From positions 124,001 through 188,000 of the forward strand of contig NZ_BMPF01000003.1 of the NCBI RefSeq assembly GCF_014647455.2: a DNA stretch of 64,000 nt. Direction: 5' to 3'. The DNA is from Halarchaeum grantii (GTDB lineage Archaea > Halobacteriota > Halobacteria > Halobacteriales > Halobacteriaceae). The translations under genes and the position numbers were made by a program. Positions 18,982-27,745 of the stretch are shown here, piece by piece. Below the pieces are notes generated by a model. That model was not told the origin of the DNA, did not search any database, and saw only the letters and a program-made list of their open reading frames with translations. How positions within the stretch are numbered: the stretch's first letter is position 1; every line of letters starts with the position of its first letter.

Positions 18982-20901
18982 TCAGCGCGCCTCGACGTCG
19001 ACGGTCGCGGCGCCCGCGCGCACGAGCGGGTCGGCGACGTCCGCGTGGAGGAAGGCGACGCCCTCGCGGACGCCCTCGGAGACGGTGAGCGTCGTCTCGA
19101 CGCTCGCGCCGTCCGTACTGACGCGCACCGCGTCGCCGTCGGCGAGGTTGAGCGCGGTGGCGTCCGCCGGGTTGAGGTGGAGCGCGTCGTCCGCGCGGAC
19201 GTCGCTCGCGCCGAACCCGCCGGCGCGACTGCCGACGACGAGCGCGAGCCCTTCGACGTCCGCCGCCTCGACGGAGACGTCTCCCTCGGAGAACGCCGCG
19301 CGGCCGTCCGCGGTGGCGATGCCGTCACTCCCCCACCGTTCGCCGACCGCGACGTCGGCGTGCACGGGGCTGACGGCGCGCAGCTCCGCGAACGCGTCCG
19401 CCGGCGCGGCGTAGTCGAAGCCGTCGCCGGCGAGGCGCGTCCCGAGGTCGCAGAGGATCTCGAAGTCCGTGCGCGCCTCCCCCGGCGGGTCCGCGACGGC
19501 GGCGAGCGCCTGCACGCGCCGGTCGAGGTTCGTGACCGTCCCTTCCTTCTCGAGGCCGACGGCCGCCGGGAGGACGACGTCCGCGTGCGCGGTGGTGTCC
19601 GTCTCGTAGACGTCGACGACGACGAGCGACTCCAGGCTGTCGAGGCGCTCGGCCGTCCAGTCGGCGTCGCGCTTCGACACCGCCGGGTTCTCCCCGACGA
19701 CGAGCGCCCCGTGAATCCGTTCGCCGAACGCCGCGAGCGCCGCCGTCTCGTTCAACCCCGGCGTGTCGGGTATCTCCGTCCCCCAGACGTCGGCGACGCG
19801 GTCGCGCGCCGCGTCGTCCGTGAGCGGCCGGTGGCCGGGGAGGCGGTCGGGGCGACAGCCGACGTCGCTCGCCCCCTGCTCGTTGTTCAGCCCGCGGAAG
19901 AGCGCGAAGCCGCCCCCGTCGGCCGCGCTCTCGGGACCGAGGCTCCCGCCGAGACAGAGGAGGTCGAGGAGCGCGTCGGCGGTCGCGCCGTCGTCCGCCT
20001 CGACGCCCGTGCCCGCGATGACGGCGACGCCGTCGGCGTCGGCGACGTCAGCCGCGAGGTCGCGGATCTCGGCGACAGGGACGCCGGTCGCGGCCGCGGC
20101 CGCCGCGACGTCGAGGTCGGCGAGTGCGTCGCGATACGCGTCGAAGCCCGTGGTGTGCTCGGCGACGAACGCCGCGTCGTGTTCGTCGGCCGCGAGGAGC
20201 GTCGCCGCGACGGCCTGCAGGAGGAGCGCGTCCGTCCCCGGGCGGGGCGCGAGGTGGGCGTCGGCGGCGCGCGTCGTCTCGTTCGCGCGCGGGTCGAGGT
20301 GAACGAGGCCGCCGTCGCTCGCGCGGACGAACGCGTTGAACGCCACGGGCTGTTGGACGGCGGGGTTCGCGCCGACGACGAGCACGAGGTCGGACTCGGC
20401 GAGGTCGGCCATCCCGAGCGTCGAGGCGGGGTAGCCGACGCGCGACTCGAGCGCGGCCGCCGCGTTGTCGTGACAGAGGCGCGCGCGGTTGTCCACGTGG
20501 TTCGACCCGAGGACGCGCGCGAGCTTCCCGAGGAGGTAGTTCTCCTCGTTCGAGCAGTGGGGCGCGCCGAAGAAGGCGAGCGCGTCCGCGCCGTGGGCGT
20601 CGCGGACGCCGCCGAGGCCGTCGGCGGCGCGCGCGAGCGCGCTCTCCCAGTCCGTCTCCACGAGGTCGCCGTCCTCGCGGACGAGCGGCGTCGTGAGGCG
20701 CTCGTCGTCGCGGACGCTCTCGAAGGCGCTCGCGCCCTTCGCGCAGAGCCGGCCGTTCGGGTTCGCCGGCCCCGGAACGCCGCGCGCGCGGCCCCCGTCC
20801 TCGCCGGGCGCGAGGTGGCAGCCGACCGCGCAGAGCGGGCAGACCGTCGCGTCCGCCGCGTCCCGGTCGTTCGCGTTCGATGCCGCGTTCGCGTCCTGCA
20901 T
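18982..20901 (-). CDS. Second molybdopterin oxidoreductase, short formate-dehydrogenase/nitrate-reductase-like
   Basis: The 639-residue protein has an N-terminal [4Fe-4S] binding pattern (CPLCAVGC then GRLCAKG). A Mo-ligand cysteine sits in ARLCHDNAAAAL at the position where formate dehydrogenases have Cys or Sec. RGLNNEQGASDVG and the cofactor-binding segment ADVVLPAAVGLEKEGTVTNLDRR follow. It is a shorter paralog of the larger subunit encoded two genes upstream. It lacks N-terminal [2Fe-2S] and multi-cluster ferredoxin domains. Substrate is unknown: formate dehydrogenase or nitrate-reductase-like activity are both possible. The ATG at 20901 directly follows the DUF1641 gene stop, with an in-frame GTG one codon upstream. 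This is the fifth gene of a tightly packed operon. Confidence 0.82.
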   Translation of the reverse strand: MQDANAASNANDRDAADATVCPLCAVGCHLAPGEDGGRARGVPGPANPNGRLCAKGASAFESVRDDERLTTPLVREDGDLVETDWESALARAADGLGGVRDAHGADALAFFGAPHCSNEENYLLGKLARVLGSNHVDNRARLCHDNAAAALESRVGYPASTLGMADLAESDLVLVVGANPAVQQPVAFNAFVRASDGGLVHLDPRANETTRAADAHLAPRPGTDALLLQAVAATLLAADEHDAAFVAEHTTGFDAYRDALADLDVAAAAAATGVPVAEIRDLAADVADADGVAVIAGTGVEADDGATADALLDLLCLGGSLGPESAADGGGFALFRGLNNEQGASDVGCRPDRLPGHRPLTDDAARDRVADVWGTEIPDTPGLNETAALAAFGERIHGALVVGENPAVSKRDADWTAERLDSLESLVVVDVYETDTTAHADVVLPAAVGLEKEGTVTNLDRRVQALAAVADPPGEARTDFEILCDLGTRLAGDGFDYAAPADAFAELRAVSPVHADVAVGERWGSDGIATADGRAAFSEGDVSVEAADVEGLALVVGSRAGGFGASDVRADDALHLNPADATALNLADGDAVRVSTDGASVETTLTVSEGVREGVAFLHADVADPLVRAGAATVDVEAR

Positions 20902-20904
20902 CAC

Positions 20905-21630
20905 CTAGGTAGTACGGCGGCCGAGCCCCTTCAGGATCTCGACGACGTAGCCGATGCCGGCGCGCGCCTCCTGACTGCGGAGCGCGCCGAGCGCGCCGAG
21001 GAACCCCATCGGCTCGGACTCCTCCTCGGCCTCGCCGACGGCGCCGAGGAGGTCGTTGAGGGCGTTCGCGGTCGTCTCGTCGGCCTCCAGCACGGAGAGC
21101 GTCGACGCGAGGTCGAGCAGGTCCTCGAGCTGGCCGGCCTTCTGGAGCTCCATCAGCGAGTCGAGGACGTCCGCGAGCTCGTCGGCGTTCTCACCGACGG
21201 TGGTCGCGAGCCGGTCCGCGTCGTCCTCGTCGAGGGGCTCCGCGAGCGTCTCCGCGATGCGGATGAACTTCGAGAGGTGGCCCTCCTCCTGCATCCGCAC
21301 GACGTCGTCGATGAGGTCAGCGAACTCGTCGGAGTTCTCGCCGAACGACTCGGCGAGCGCGACGGTGCCCTCGTTGCTGATGGCGTCCCCGGCCTGCACG
21401 AGCGTCACCATCGACTCGGTGACGTAGTCGACCTCCTCGTCGTCCGCGCTCGAAATGACGAGGATCGCCGTCTCGATGACGTTCTCGAGCTCGTCCGTGT
21501 ACTCGGCGGCGTCCGCGTAATCGCCGCCGTACTCCTCGATGACGGCTTCGAGCGCGTCGCGGCCCTCCTCGGGGCGCTCGGGTTCGCGGTTCGTCGCCGA
21601 ATCCGGGACGGAGCGGGCGGGTTTCGCCAT
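20905..21630 (-). CDS. DUF1641 protein associated with formate dehydrogenase
   Basis: A highly acidic, alpha-helical protein of 241 residues. It has repeated LADxLDxLMELQKAGxLEDLL-type helices and ends in FLGALGALRSQEARAGIGYV, the conserved tail of DUF1641 proteins. In Bacillus the DUF1641 gene yrhD adjoins the formate-dehydrogenase-like yrhE. Here it sits between two molybdopterin subunits, sharing one base with the upstream gene stop and ending next to the downstream start. Its role is unproven, possibly a subunit or assembly factor. Confidence 0.8.
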   Translation of the reverse strand: MAKPARSVPDSATNREPERPEEGRDALEAVIEEYGGDYADAAEYTDELENVIETAILVISSADDEEVDYVTESMVTLVQAGDAISNEGTVALAESFGENSDEFADLIDDVVRMQEEGHLSKFIRIAETLAEPLDEDDADRLATTVGENADELADVLDSLMELQKAGQLEDLLDLASTLSVLEADETTANALNDLLGAVGEAEEESEPMGFLGALGALRSQEARAGIGYVVEILKGLGRRTT

Positions 21631-23906
21631 CAGTCGTCACCCCGAGCGGGCTCGACGTTGTTCGAGCGGTTGACGGAGTCCCGGCCCTCGACGGGGCTGA
21701 TGCGGACGGCGGTCGCCTTGAACTCCGGCGTCTTCGCCTCCGGATCGAGGCGCTCGGAGTCCGTGAGGGTGTTCACGGCCGTCTCGGCGAAGTGGATGGG
21801 CGCGAACACTGTCTCCTCGCCGACGCGCTCGGTCACCTGCGCGGTGACGACGATCTCGCCCTTGTCGGACTCGATGCGCACCGGGTCGCCGTCCTCGATG
21901 CCGTAGGAGGCGGCGGTCGAGGGGTTCACCTCGACGAAGTCCCGGTCGTTGTACTTCATGATGCCCTCCTCGGGGTGCGTCATCGTCCCCGTGTGGTACT
22001 GGTAGAGGACGCGGCCCGTGGTGAGCGTGAGCGGGAACTCCTCGGTCTGGGGCGCCATCGGCTCCGCGTACCCGACCGGAACGAGGTTCGCCTTCCCGTC
22101 CTCGGTGTTGAACTCCTCGGTGTAGAGGCGCTCGGTCCCGGGGTGGTCCTCGTCCCAGCACGGCCACTGGATGCCGCCCTCCTCCTCGATGCGTTCGTGG
22201 CTGATGCCCCCGTAGATGGGCGTCAGCGAGCGCATCTCCTCGTTGATCTCGTTCGTGTTCGTGTAATTCCACTCGCGACCCATGCGGTTCGCGAGCTCCT
22301 GGAGGATCTCCCAGTCGGCCTTCGCGTTCCCCTTCTTCTCGAGGACCTGGTTGACCTTCTGGACGCGCCGGTCCGTGTTCGCGAACGTCCCTTCCTTCTC
22401 GAGGAAGGAGACCGCCGGCAGGACGACGTCCGCGTACTTCGCGGTCTCGTTCAGGAAGAGGTCCTGCACGACGAGGAACTCCATCTCCTCTAAGACCTCG
22501 TCGGCGTGCTTCTTCCCGGGCTCGGAGAGCGAGGGGTTCTCGCCGATGCAGTACATGCCCTCGAGCGGGCCGTCCTCGAAGGCGTTGAACATCTCGGTCG
22601 TGTAGTAGCCGCGCTCGGCCGGGATCTCGCAGTCCCACGCCTCCTCGAACTTCGCGCGCACGTCGTCGTCCGCGACCTTCTGGTAGCCGGGGAAGTTGTC
22701 CGGGAGCGGGCCCATGTCGCCGCCGCCGCCCTGGACGTTGTTCTGGCCGCGGAACGGGGAGACGCCCGTTCCGGGCTTCCCGAGGTTCCCGGTGATGGCG
22801 GCGAGGTTCGCGAGCGCCGCGACGTTGTCCGTCCCGTGGGAGTGCTCGGTGATGCCGAGCGTCCACCCGAAGACGGTGCGGTCGGCCTCCGCGATGGCTT
22901 CGGCGGCCGCCTGTATCTCCTCGGGCGGCGCGCCCGTGACCTCCTCGACGTAGTCGAGGGTGAACTCGTCAACGGCCTCCTTCACCTCCTCGAAGCCGGT
23001 GGTGCGCTCGGCGACGAACTCCTCGTCGTGGAGGTCGTTCTCGATGATGTAGCGCGTGACGCCGTTCACCCAGACGGTGTCGTAGCCCGGGCGGATCTCC
23101 GTGTACTGGTCGGCGTACTCCGCGATCTGCGTCTCGCGCGGGTCGAAGACGATGAGGTCGCCGCCCTCCTTCACGTGCTGCTTGACGCGCGTCCCGAGCA
23201 CGGGGTGGGCTTCGGTGGTGTTCGACCCGGTGAGGAAGATGAGGTCCGCCTCGTCGAAGTCCTTCACGCTGATCGACGCCGCGCCGTAGCCGTACGTCTT
23301 CGCGAGGCCGGCGACCGTCGAGGAGTGACAGAGGCGGTTGCAGTTGTCGACCGTGTTCGTTCCCAGTACTTGCCGGGCGAACTTGCCCATCAGGTAGTTC
23401 TCCTCGTTCGTCGCCTTCGAGGAGGCGATGACGCTCATCGCCTCGTTGCCGTGCTCCTCGATGATGGACTGGAAGCCCTCGACGACTCGGGTGAGCGCCT
23501 CCTCCCAGGAAGCCTCGCGCCACTCGCCGTTCTCGTCGCGGACGAGCGGGTCGGTGAGGCGCTCCTCGGAGTTCGCGAAGTTGTAGGAGAACTTCCCCTT
23601 CACGCACGTCGAGATGTCGTTCACGGGCGACTTCTCGGGGTCGGTCGCGCGCGTCGCGAGCACCTCCTCGCCGTCCGTGTAGACGTCGAATCGACAGCCG
23701 ACCGCGCAGTAGCCACAGGTGGTGTCGTCGACGGTGAGCTCGCCGAGGCGCTTGTCGCTGATCTGCTGGGCGATGTCGAAGAGCTTCCCCTCCGGCATCG
23801 ATCCGGCGGCCATCCCCTCGGCGAAGTGCTCGACGTTCCGGTTCGCCTGCTCCTTCGCGCGCTGCATGAACCCGGCGACGCCCTCCTTTCGCTCGTCGCT
23901 ACTCAT
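21630..23906 (-). CDS. Formate dehydrogenase-like molybdopterin catalytic subunit
   Basis: A protein of 758 residues. CGYCAVGC at about residue 62 begins the [4Fe-4S] motif, completed by CVKGKFS. CNRLCHSSTVAGL places Cys as the Mo/W ligand followed by the catalytic His. FRGQNNVQGGGDMG and LYQYHTGTMTHPEEG are strong formate-dehydrogenase signatures. Formate is oxidised to CO2, or CO2 reduced, in the cytoplasm; no Tat signal is present. The N-terminal ferredoxin-type domains usually fused to bacterial FdhA/YrhE are absent and are encoded by the upstream gene, whose stop overlaps this start (ATGA). Other bis-MGD enzymes with the same fold cannot be fully excluded. Confidence 0.85.
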   Translation of the reverse strand: MSSDERKEGVAGFMQRAKEQANRNVEHFAEGMAAGSMPEGKLFDIAQQISDKRLGELTVDDTTCGYCAVGCRFDVYTDGEEVLATRATDPEKSPVNDISTCVKGKFSYNFANSEERLTDPLVRDENGEWREASWEEALTRVVEGFQSIIEEHGNEAMSVIASSKATNEENYLMGKFARQVLGTNTVDNCNRLCHSSTVAGLAKTYGYGAASISVKDFDEADLIFLTGSNTTEAHPVLGTRVKQHVKEGGDLIVFDPRETQIAEYADQYTEIRPGYDTVWVNGVTRYIIENDLHDEEFVAERTTGFEEVKEAVDEFTLDYVEEVTGAPPEEIQAAAEAIAEADRTVFGWTLGITEHSHGTDNVAALANLAAITGNLGKPGTGVSPFRGQNNVQGGGGDMGPLPDNFPGYQKVADDDVRAKFEEAWDCEIPAERGYYTTEMFNAFEDGPLEGMYCIGENPSLSEPGKKHADEVLEEMEFLVVQDLFLNETAKYADVVLPAVSFLEKEGTFANTDRRVQKVNQVLEKKGNAKADWEILQELANRMGREWNYTNTNEINEEMRSLTPIYGGISHERIEEEGGIQWPCWDEDHPGTERLYTEEFNTEDGKANLVPVGYAEPMAPQTEEFPLTLTTGRVLYQYHTGTMTHPEEGIMKYNDRDFVEVNPSTAASYGIEDGDPVRIESDKGEIVVTAQVTERVGEETVFAPIHFAETAVNTLTDSERLDPEAKTPEFKATAVRISPVEGRDSVNRSNNVEPARGDD

Positions 23907-24835
23907 AGCCAGTCACCCGGGTTCTCCTCCGTGCGCGCCTCGCTCGTGAGGTCCTTCGGCTCGTCGCTCTTCATGCGTGTCATTGGTCCTTTGGTCTCCT
24001 TACCGCTGCTCTCGAGGGATTTGCCGATGCTGTTCTTCTGACTGAAGCCGGGGAGCGGGATGGTCGCGGCGTCCGCGATGTCCTGCTCGACGAGGCTCCC
24101 GGTCGGGCAGACGGTGACGCAGTGCCCGCAGGAGACGCACGTCGAGTCCTCCATCGTCTCCGCGCCGTTCTGGAAGCCGATGCGCGTGTCCTGCCCGGAG
24201 CCCTCCATGCGGAGGACGCCCTCGACCTGCACGTCGTTGCAGGCCTCCACGCAGCGATTACACAGAATGCACTTGTTGCGGTCGATCTGGATGAAGTCGC
24301 TGGAGTCGTCGAGGGGCTCGTAGGCCTCCCGGTCGTCGAAGACGCCGTAGCGCGGCTCCTCGACGTCGTTGTCGATGGAGGCGTCCTGGAGCTCACAGCG
24401 ACCGTTCTTCCCGCAGGTCGTACAGCGGAGGTTGTGGTCGGAGAGGACGAGGTCGAGGTTGACGTCGCGGGCCTCCGTCGCCGCCTCGGCGTCCGTGGAG
24501 ACGGAGAGGCCGTCCTCGGCGGGGAAGCTACACGAGGGCACCATGCCGTGCTCCTCGGTCTCGACCATGCAGGTCCGACACTCGCTGCGCGGGCCGATCT
24601 TCTCGGCCTGCGAGCTGTCCCGGTCGTAGTAGCAGAGCGCGGGGACGTTCCCCGCCGTTTCGACGGCCTCGATGGCCTCGATGACCGTCGAGCCCTCCGG
24701 GACCTCGACCTCGACGCCGTCGATCGAGACGGTCGCCGCGTCCTCGCTCTTCACGTCCGGGTCCGTCGCCGTCCCGGGCGCGATGGTCTCCGTCAGCGGC
24801 GGTGCCTCTCGTCCGTCTACGTGTTCTGAACTCAT
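23903..24835 (-). CDS. Ferredoxin-type Fe-S subunit of formate dehydrogenase (HoxU/NuoG N-terminal-like)
   Basis: The protein has 310 residues. A [2Fe-2S] domain uses Cys residues around ALCYYD, SECRTC and VPSC at about 68-105. A NuoG-type His/Cys cluster motif follows (HNLRCTTCGKNGRCELQ). Two [4Fe-4S] motifs come next, CILCNRCVEAC and CVSCGHCVTVCPTGS. This equals the N-terminal third of FdhA/YrhE and of the complex I subunit NuoG, so it should carry electrons between the Mo subunit and the NuoF-like subunit. It starts directly after the NuoF-like stop and overlaps the catalytic subunit start by four bases. About 50 disordered residues follow the last cluster. Confidence 0.87.
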   Translation of the reverse strand: MSSEHVDGREAPPLTETIAPGTATDPDVKSEDAATVSIDGVEVEVPEGSTVIEAIEAVETAGNVPALCYYDRDSSQAEKIGPRSECRTCMVETEEHGMVPSCSFPAEDGLSVSTDAEAATEARDVNLDLVLSDHNLRCTTCGKNGRCELQDASIDNDVEEPRYGVFDDREAYEPLDDSSDFIQIDRNKCILCNRCVEACNDVQVEGVLRMEGSGQDTRIGFQNGAETMEDSTCVSCGHCVTVCPTGSLVEQDIADAATIPLPGFSQKNSIGKSLESSGKETKGPMTRMKSDEPKDLTSEARTEENPGDWL

Positions 24836-26293
24836 CTATAGCTCACCCGTGCAGGCCCCCGTGGGACAGTCCCCGGCGGCGTGCGCCTCGAACGCGTCGT
24901 CGAACTCGTCCATCGCCGTCCGCACCGTCCGCGGGACGTCGCGCCCGAACGCGCAGATGCTCGTCGATGCCATCACGCGACTCAGTTCCTCGATACCCGC
25001 CTCGTCGTACGTCCCGTCGTAGACGTCGCGCAGCTTCTCCGTGAGCTGCGTCGTCCCCTCGCGACACGGGACGCAACGCCCGCAGTTCGTCTCGGAGGCG
25101 ACGTTCGCGCGCCGGCCGACGAACGCGACCGGACACTCGTCGGCGCCGAGCACCTCGACGACGCCCTCGGTGCCGAGGTCGTTCGCCGAGAGCGCGTCGG
25201 GCGCGAGCGCGACGTCGAGGTCGCGCGTCAGCCCGCCGAACTTCCCGCCGACGCAGGCCGCCGTGTACTCCCCGACGCCGGCGGCGTCGACGGCGTCCGC
25301 GACGGTCGCGGCCTCCCCGAGTTCCACCGTCGTCGGCGTCTCGACGTCACCGGTGACGGAGACGACGCGCGAGTCGCTCGACGCGCCGGCGAGCGCGCCC
25401 ACGAGATGCGCGTACGTTCGGGCGGTGTGGACGACCGTCGGGTCGCCGTAGACGCCCTCGACCTCGGGGCCGGGCGGGCGCAGGCGCGCCTCCAGCCGGT
25501 GGTTGCCCTCGATGGCCTCGATGGCCATCGTCGGCTCGGCCGCGCGATACACCGCCGGGCCCTCGACGACCTCGACGGGGACGTCGAAGTCGCCGGCGTC
25601 GGCGGCCGCGCGAGCGCTCGCGGCGGCCGCCTCGTCGCCCTCGCTCGCGTAGACGAAGACGGCGTCCGCGCCGACGGCGCGCGCCGCCGCGTTCGCGCCG
25701 TCCAGCACCGCGAACGGGTCGCCCTCGAGGAGGAGCGCGTCCCCGGGGTTGCCGTGCGCGTTCACGACGACGACGGCGGGGTCGTCGCGCTCGCGCACGC
25801 CCGCCCAGAGGCCGCCAAGCGGTTCGTCCTGACTCCAGTCGCCCCAGCCGCGCCCGTGCAGGTCGGCGGCGGCGTCGAGGACGGCGTCGGCGTCGGCGTC
25901 GCTGAAGCCGACGGCCGCGTCGTACGCCTCGGGGTCTCGGGGGTCGATCCAGCCACAGCGTGCGAGCGCGGCCCGGTCGCCGGCGAAGCCGTCGAGGTCG
26001 GGGGCGGGAAGCGACGTCGGCGCGTCGCCGTGCGAGACGCGCGCGTCCGCACCGTCCGGGAGGCCGCCGTCGGAGAGCGACGAAACGGCCGCCTCGACGT
26101 CGCTCACGTCCGCGTTCGTGACGAACGCGCTCTCCCCGTCGTGCGTCGCGACGAGGAGCGGTTCGAGCGCGCGCACCCCGGTCGAGCCGACGGCGGCGAC
26201 GGGTACGTCGCCGCCCGCCACGTCCTCGACGACCACACTCGCGTCCGTCCCGGCGACGCGAACCGCGGTCGTTCGTCCTTGCAAATTAACCAC
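24836..26293 (-). CDS. Diverged NuoF/HoxF-like (NADH dehydrogenase 51 kDa-like) subunit
   Basis: The 485-residue protein has a C-terminal third with the NuoF cluster motif CGRCVPCREGTTQLTEKL and a later CAFGRDVP cysteine, so a [4Fe-4S] cluster is likely. SLBB-like and FMN-domain segments can be aligned. The usual GRGGAGFP loop reads GRGWGDWSQDEPLGG and the usual NADEGEPGT reads NAHGNPGDA, so FMN/NADH binding may be altered. The first 100 or so residues match nothing I recognise, and no NuoE-type subunit gene is nearby. The start is a GTG at 26293. A TATA-like CTATTTTTG (minus strand) lies 40 bases upstream. It is the first gene of the formate-dehydrogenase-like operon. Confidence 0.78.
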   Translation of the reverse strand: MVNLQGRTTAVRVAGTDASVVVEDVAGGDVPVAAVGSTGVRALEPLLVATHDGESAFVTNADVSDVEAAVSSLSDGGLPDGADARVSHGDAPTSLPAPDLDGFAGDRAALARCGWIDPRDPEAYDAAVGFSDADADAVLDAAADLHGRGWGDWSQDEPLGGLWAGVRERDDPAVVVVNAHGNPGDALLLEGDPFAVLDGANAAARAVGADAVFVYASEGDEAAAASARAAADAGDFDVPVEVVEGPAVYRAAEPTMAIEAIEGNHRLEARLRPPGPEVEGVYGDPTVVHTARTYAHLVGALAGASSDSRVVSVTGDVETPTTVELGEAATVADAVDAAGVGEYTAACVGGKFGGLTRDLDVALAPDALSANDLGTEGVVEVLGADECPVAFVGRRANVASETNCGRCVPCREGTTQLTEKLRDVYDGTYDEAGIEELSRVMASTSICAFGRDVPRTVRTAMDEFDDAFEAHAAGDCPTGACTGEL

Positions 26294-26506
26294 TACGAGT
26301 CACCATTCACTCACCCACACTCACCGGAGGCAAAAATAGTTACTCGCTTCGCACCATTCCGCCTCTTTCTGCCGGTCGCCGGCTCACCGCCGCGGGAGCC
26401 ACGAAACCGCCCGACGGCGACGCCTCCATGAATCGTGTTGTCTCACACCGCGGTTTCGACTCACACTCCTGCGCGAACACCTAGCTTTAACATCGATAGC
26501 CGGCCA

Positions 26507-27745
26507 TCAATCACCTGACGTTACCCTCGCGGTGAGGACGCCGCCCTTGCCGAGGCCCGCCCCGTAGAGCGCGCCCTCGACCACCGCCGGCCCGTTGTAG
26601 ACGCGCGGCCCGGACGTCGAGAGCCGCGAGCGTACCCGTCCCGTGGTCGGGTCGAGCGCACCGAGCGTCGTCAGACCGCCGTCGTCCCCCTCTTCGACGG
26701 ACGCGTAGAGGACGTCCACGCCAGCGGCGAGCGCCCACCCGGAGAAGGCGTCCGCGCGCCAGCCGAGCGTCCCGTCGTCCGCGTCGACGGCGCGCAGGTG
26801 GTCGCGGCGGGCGGCGCTCACGCCGACGAACACCTGCCCCCCGGTCACCGCAAGCGTCGACGCAGGTCCCGCGAGCGCCGCCGTCCAGCGCTCGCGGCCG
26901 TCCGCCGCATCGAACGCGTGGAGGACGCCGTCCTCACCGGCGGCGTAGACGCGCCCCTCGGCGACGGCGAGCGGGCCGACGCGGGCGTCCGTCTTCGCGC
27001 GCCAGCGCACGCCGCCCGTCTCGGCGTCGAACGCGTAGACGTAGGTGTCCTCGCTCGCCGCGTAGACGACGCCGTCCGCGAGCGCGGGCGGCCCCTGCGT
27101 CTCCATGCCCGTCCGGTGGTACCACCGGCGCGTCCCGTCAGCGGCGTCGAGCGCCGCGACGCCGAGGTCGGTCGCCGCGACCACGGTGTCGTCCGTCCCG
27201 GTCAGCCACGCGAACGCGTCCGGTTCCGGAAGCGACGCCGACCACACCGCCGTGCCGTCCGACGGGTCGAGCCCCACGAGGTCGCCGTCCGCGACGAGCG
27301 CGACGACGCCCCCGACGAACGCCGGCGACACCGTCGTCACGCCGTCCGGGTACTCGGTGGTCCACGCCACCGAGCCGTCCGGTCGCAGGCCGTACGCGTC
27401 GTGCCAGCCGTTCGACGTCGCGACGCGATCCGCCCGGACGACCGGCGGAATCGCCGCCGCGTTCCCGCCGAGCGTCGTCGTCCAGTCGAGCGCGAGCGAC
27501 GCACCGACGCCCGCGCCACGCGGGAACGCGTTCGTGTTCCGGGCGTCGCCGCGACTCACCGGCCACCCCTGCGTCCCGAGGTCGCGCGACGGCTCGACCG
27601 CCACTGTCACCGGGTCGTTGTCCCCGCCGCCACCGAACACGCCGGTACAGCCCGCGAGCGCGCTCGTCGCCGCCGAACCGACCGCGGCGAGGAACCCGCG
27701 CCGGCTCCCGCGGCGCGACGACCCCTCTCCGCCGTCGCGCGTCAT
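26507..27745 (-). CDS. Tat-exported PQQ-type beta-propeller lipoprotein
   Basis: The protein has 412 residues. It has a twin-arginine signal (RRGSRRGFLAAVGSAATSAL) ending in the lipobox AGC, so it is probably exported folded and lipid-anchored outside the cell. The rest is built of repeated blades such as GVVYAASEDTYVYAFDAETG and VRWRAKTD, the PQQ/YVTN-like eight-bladed propeller seen in BamB and quinoprotein-like proteins. No PQQ-binding or dehydrogenase catalytic motif is evident, so it may be a binding or scaffold protein. It starts at the ATG at 27745, which overlaps the stop of the preceding paralog (ATGA). Confidence 0.85.
   Translation of the reverse strand: MTRDGGEGSSRRGSRRGFLAAVGSAATSALAGCTGVFGGGGDNDPVTVAVEPSRDLGTQGWPVSRGDARNTNAFPRGAGVGASLALDWTTTLGGNAAAIPPVVRADRVATSNGWHDAYGLRPDGSVAWTTEYPDGVTTVSPAFVGGVVALVADGDLVGLDPSDGTAVWSASLPEPDAFAWLTGTDDTVVAATDLGVAALDAADGTRRWYHRTGMETQGPPALADGVVYAASEDTYVYAFDAETGGVRWRAKTDARVGPLAVAEGRVYAAGEDGVLHAFDAADGRERWTAALAGPASTLAVTGGQVFVGVSAARRDHLRAVDADDGTLGWRADAFSGWALAAGVDVLYASVEEGDDGGLTTLGALDPTTGRVRSRLSTSGPRVYNGPAVVEGALYGAGLGKGGVLTARVTSGD

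Noticed and set aside
26428-26484. ATG-initiated 18-codon ORF (MNRVVSHRGFDSHSCANT) between the formate-dehydrogenase-like operon and the propeller gene
   Set aside because: Too short to judge and matches nothing I recognise; no supporting promoter spacing was found. The 213-base gap is otherwise featureless apart from the operon promoter.
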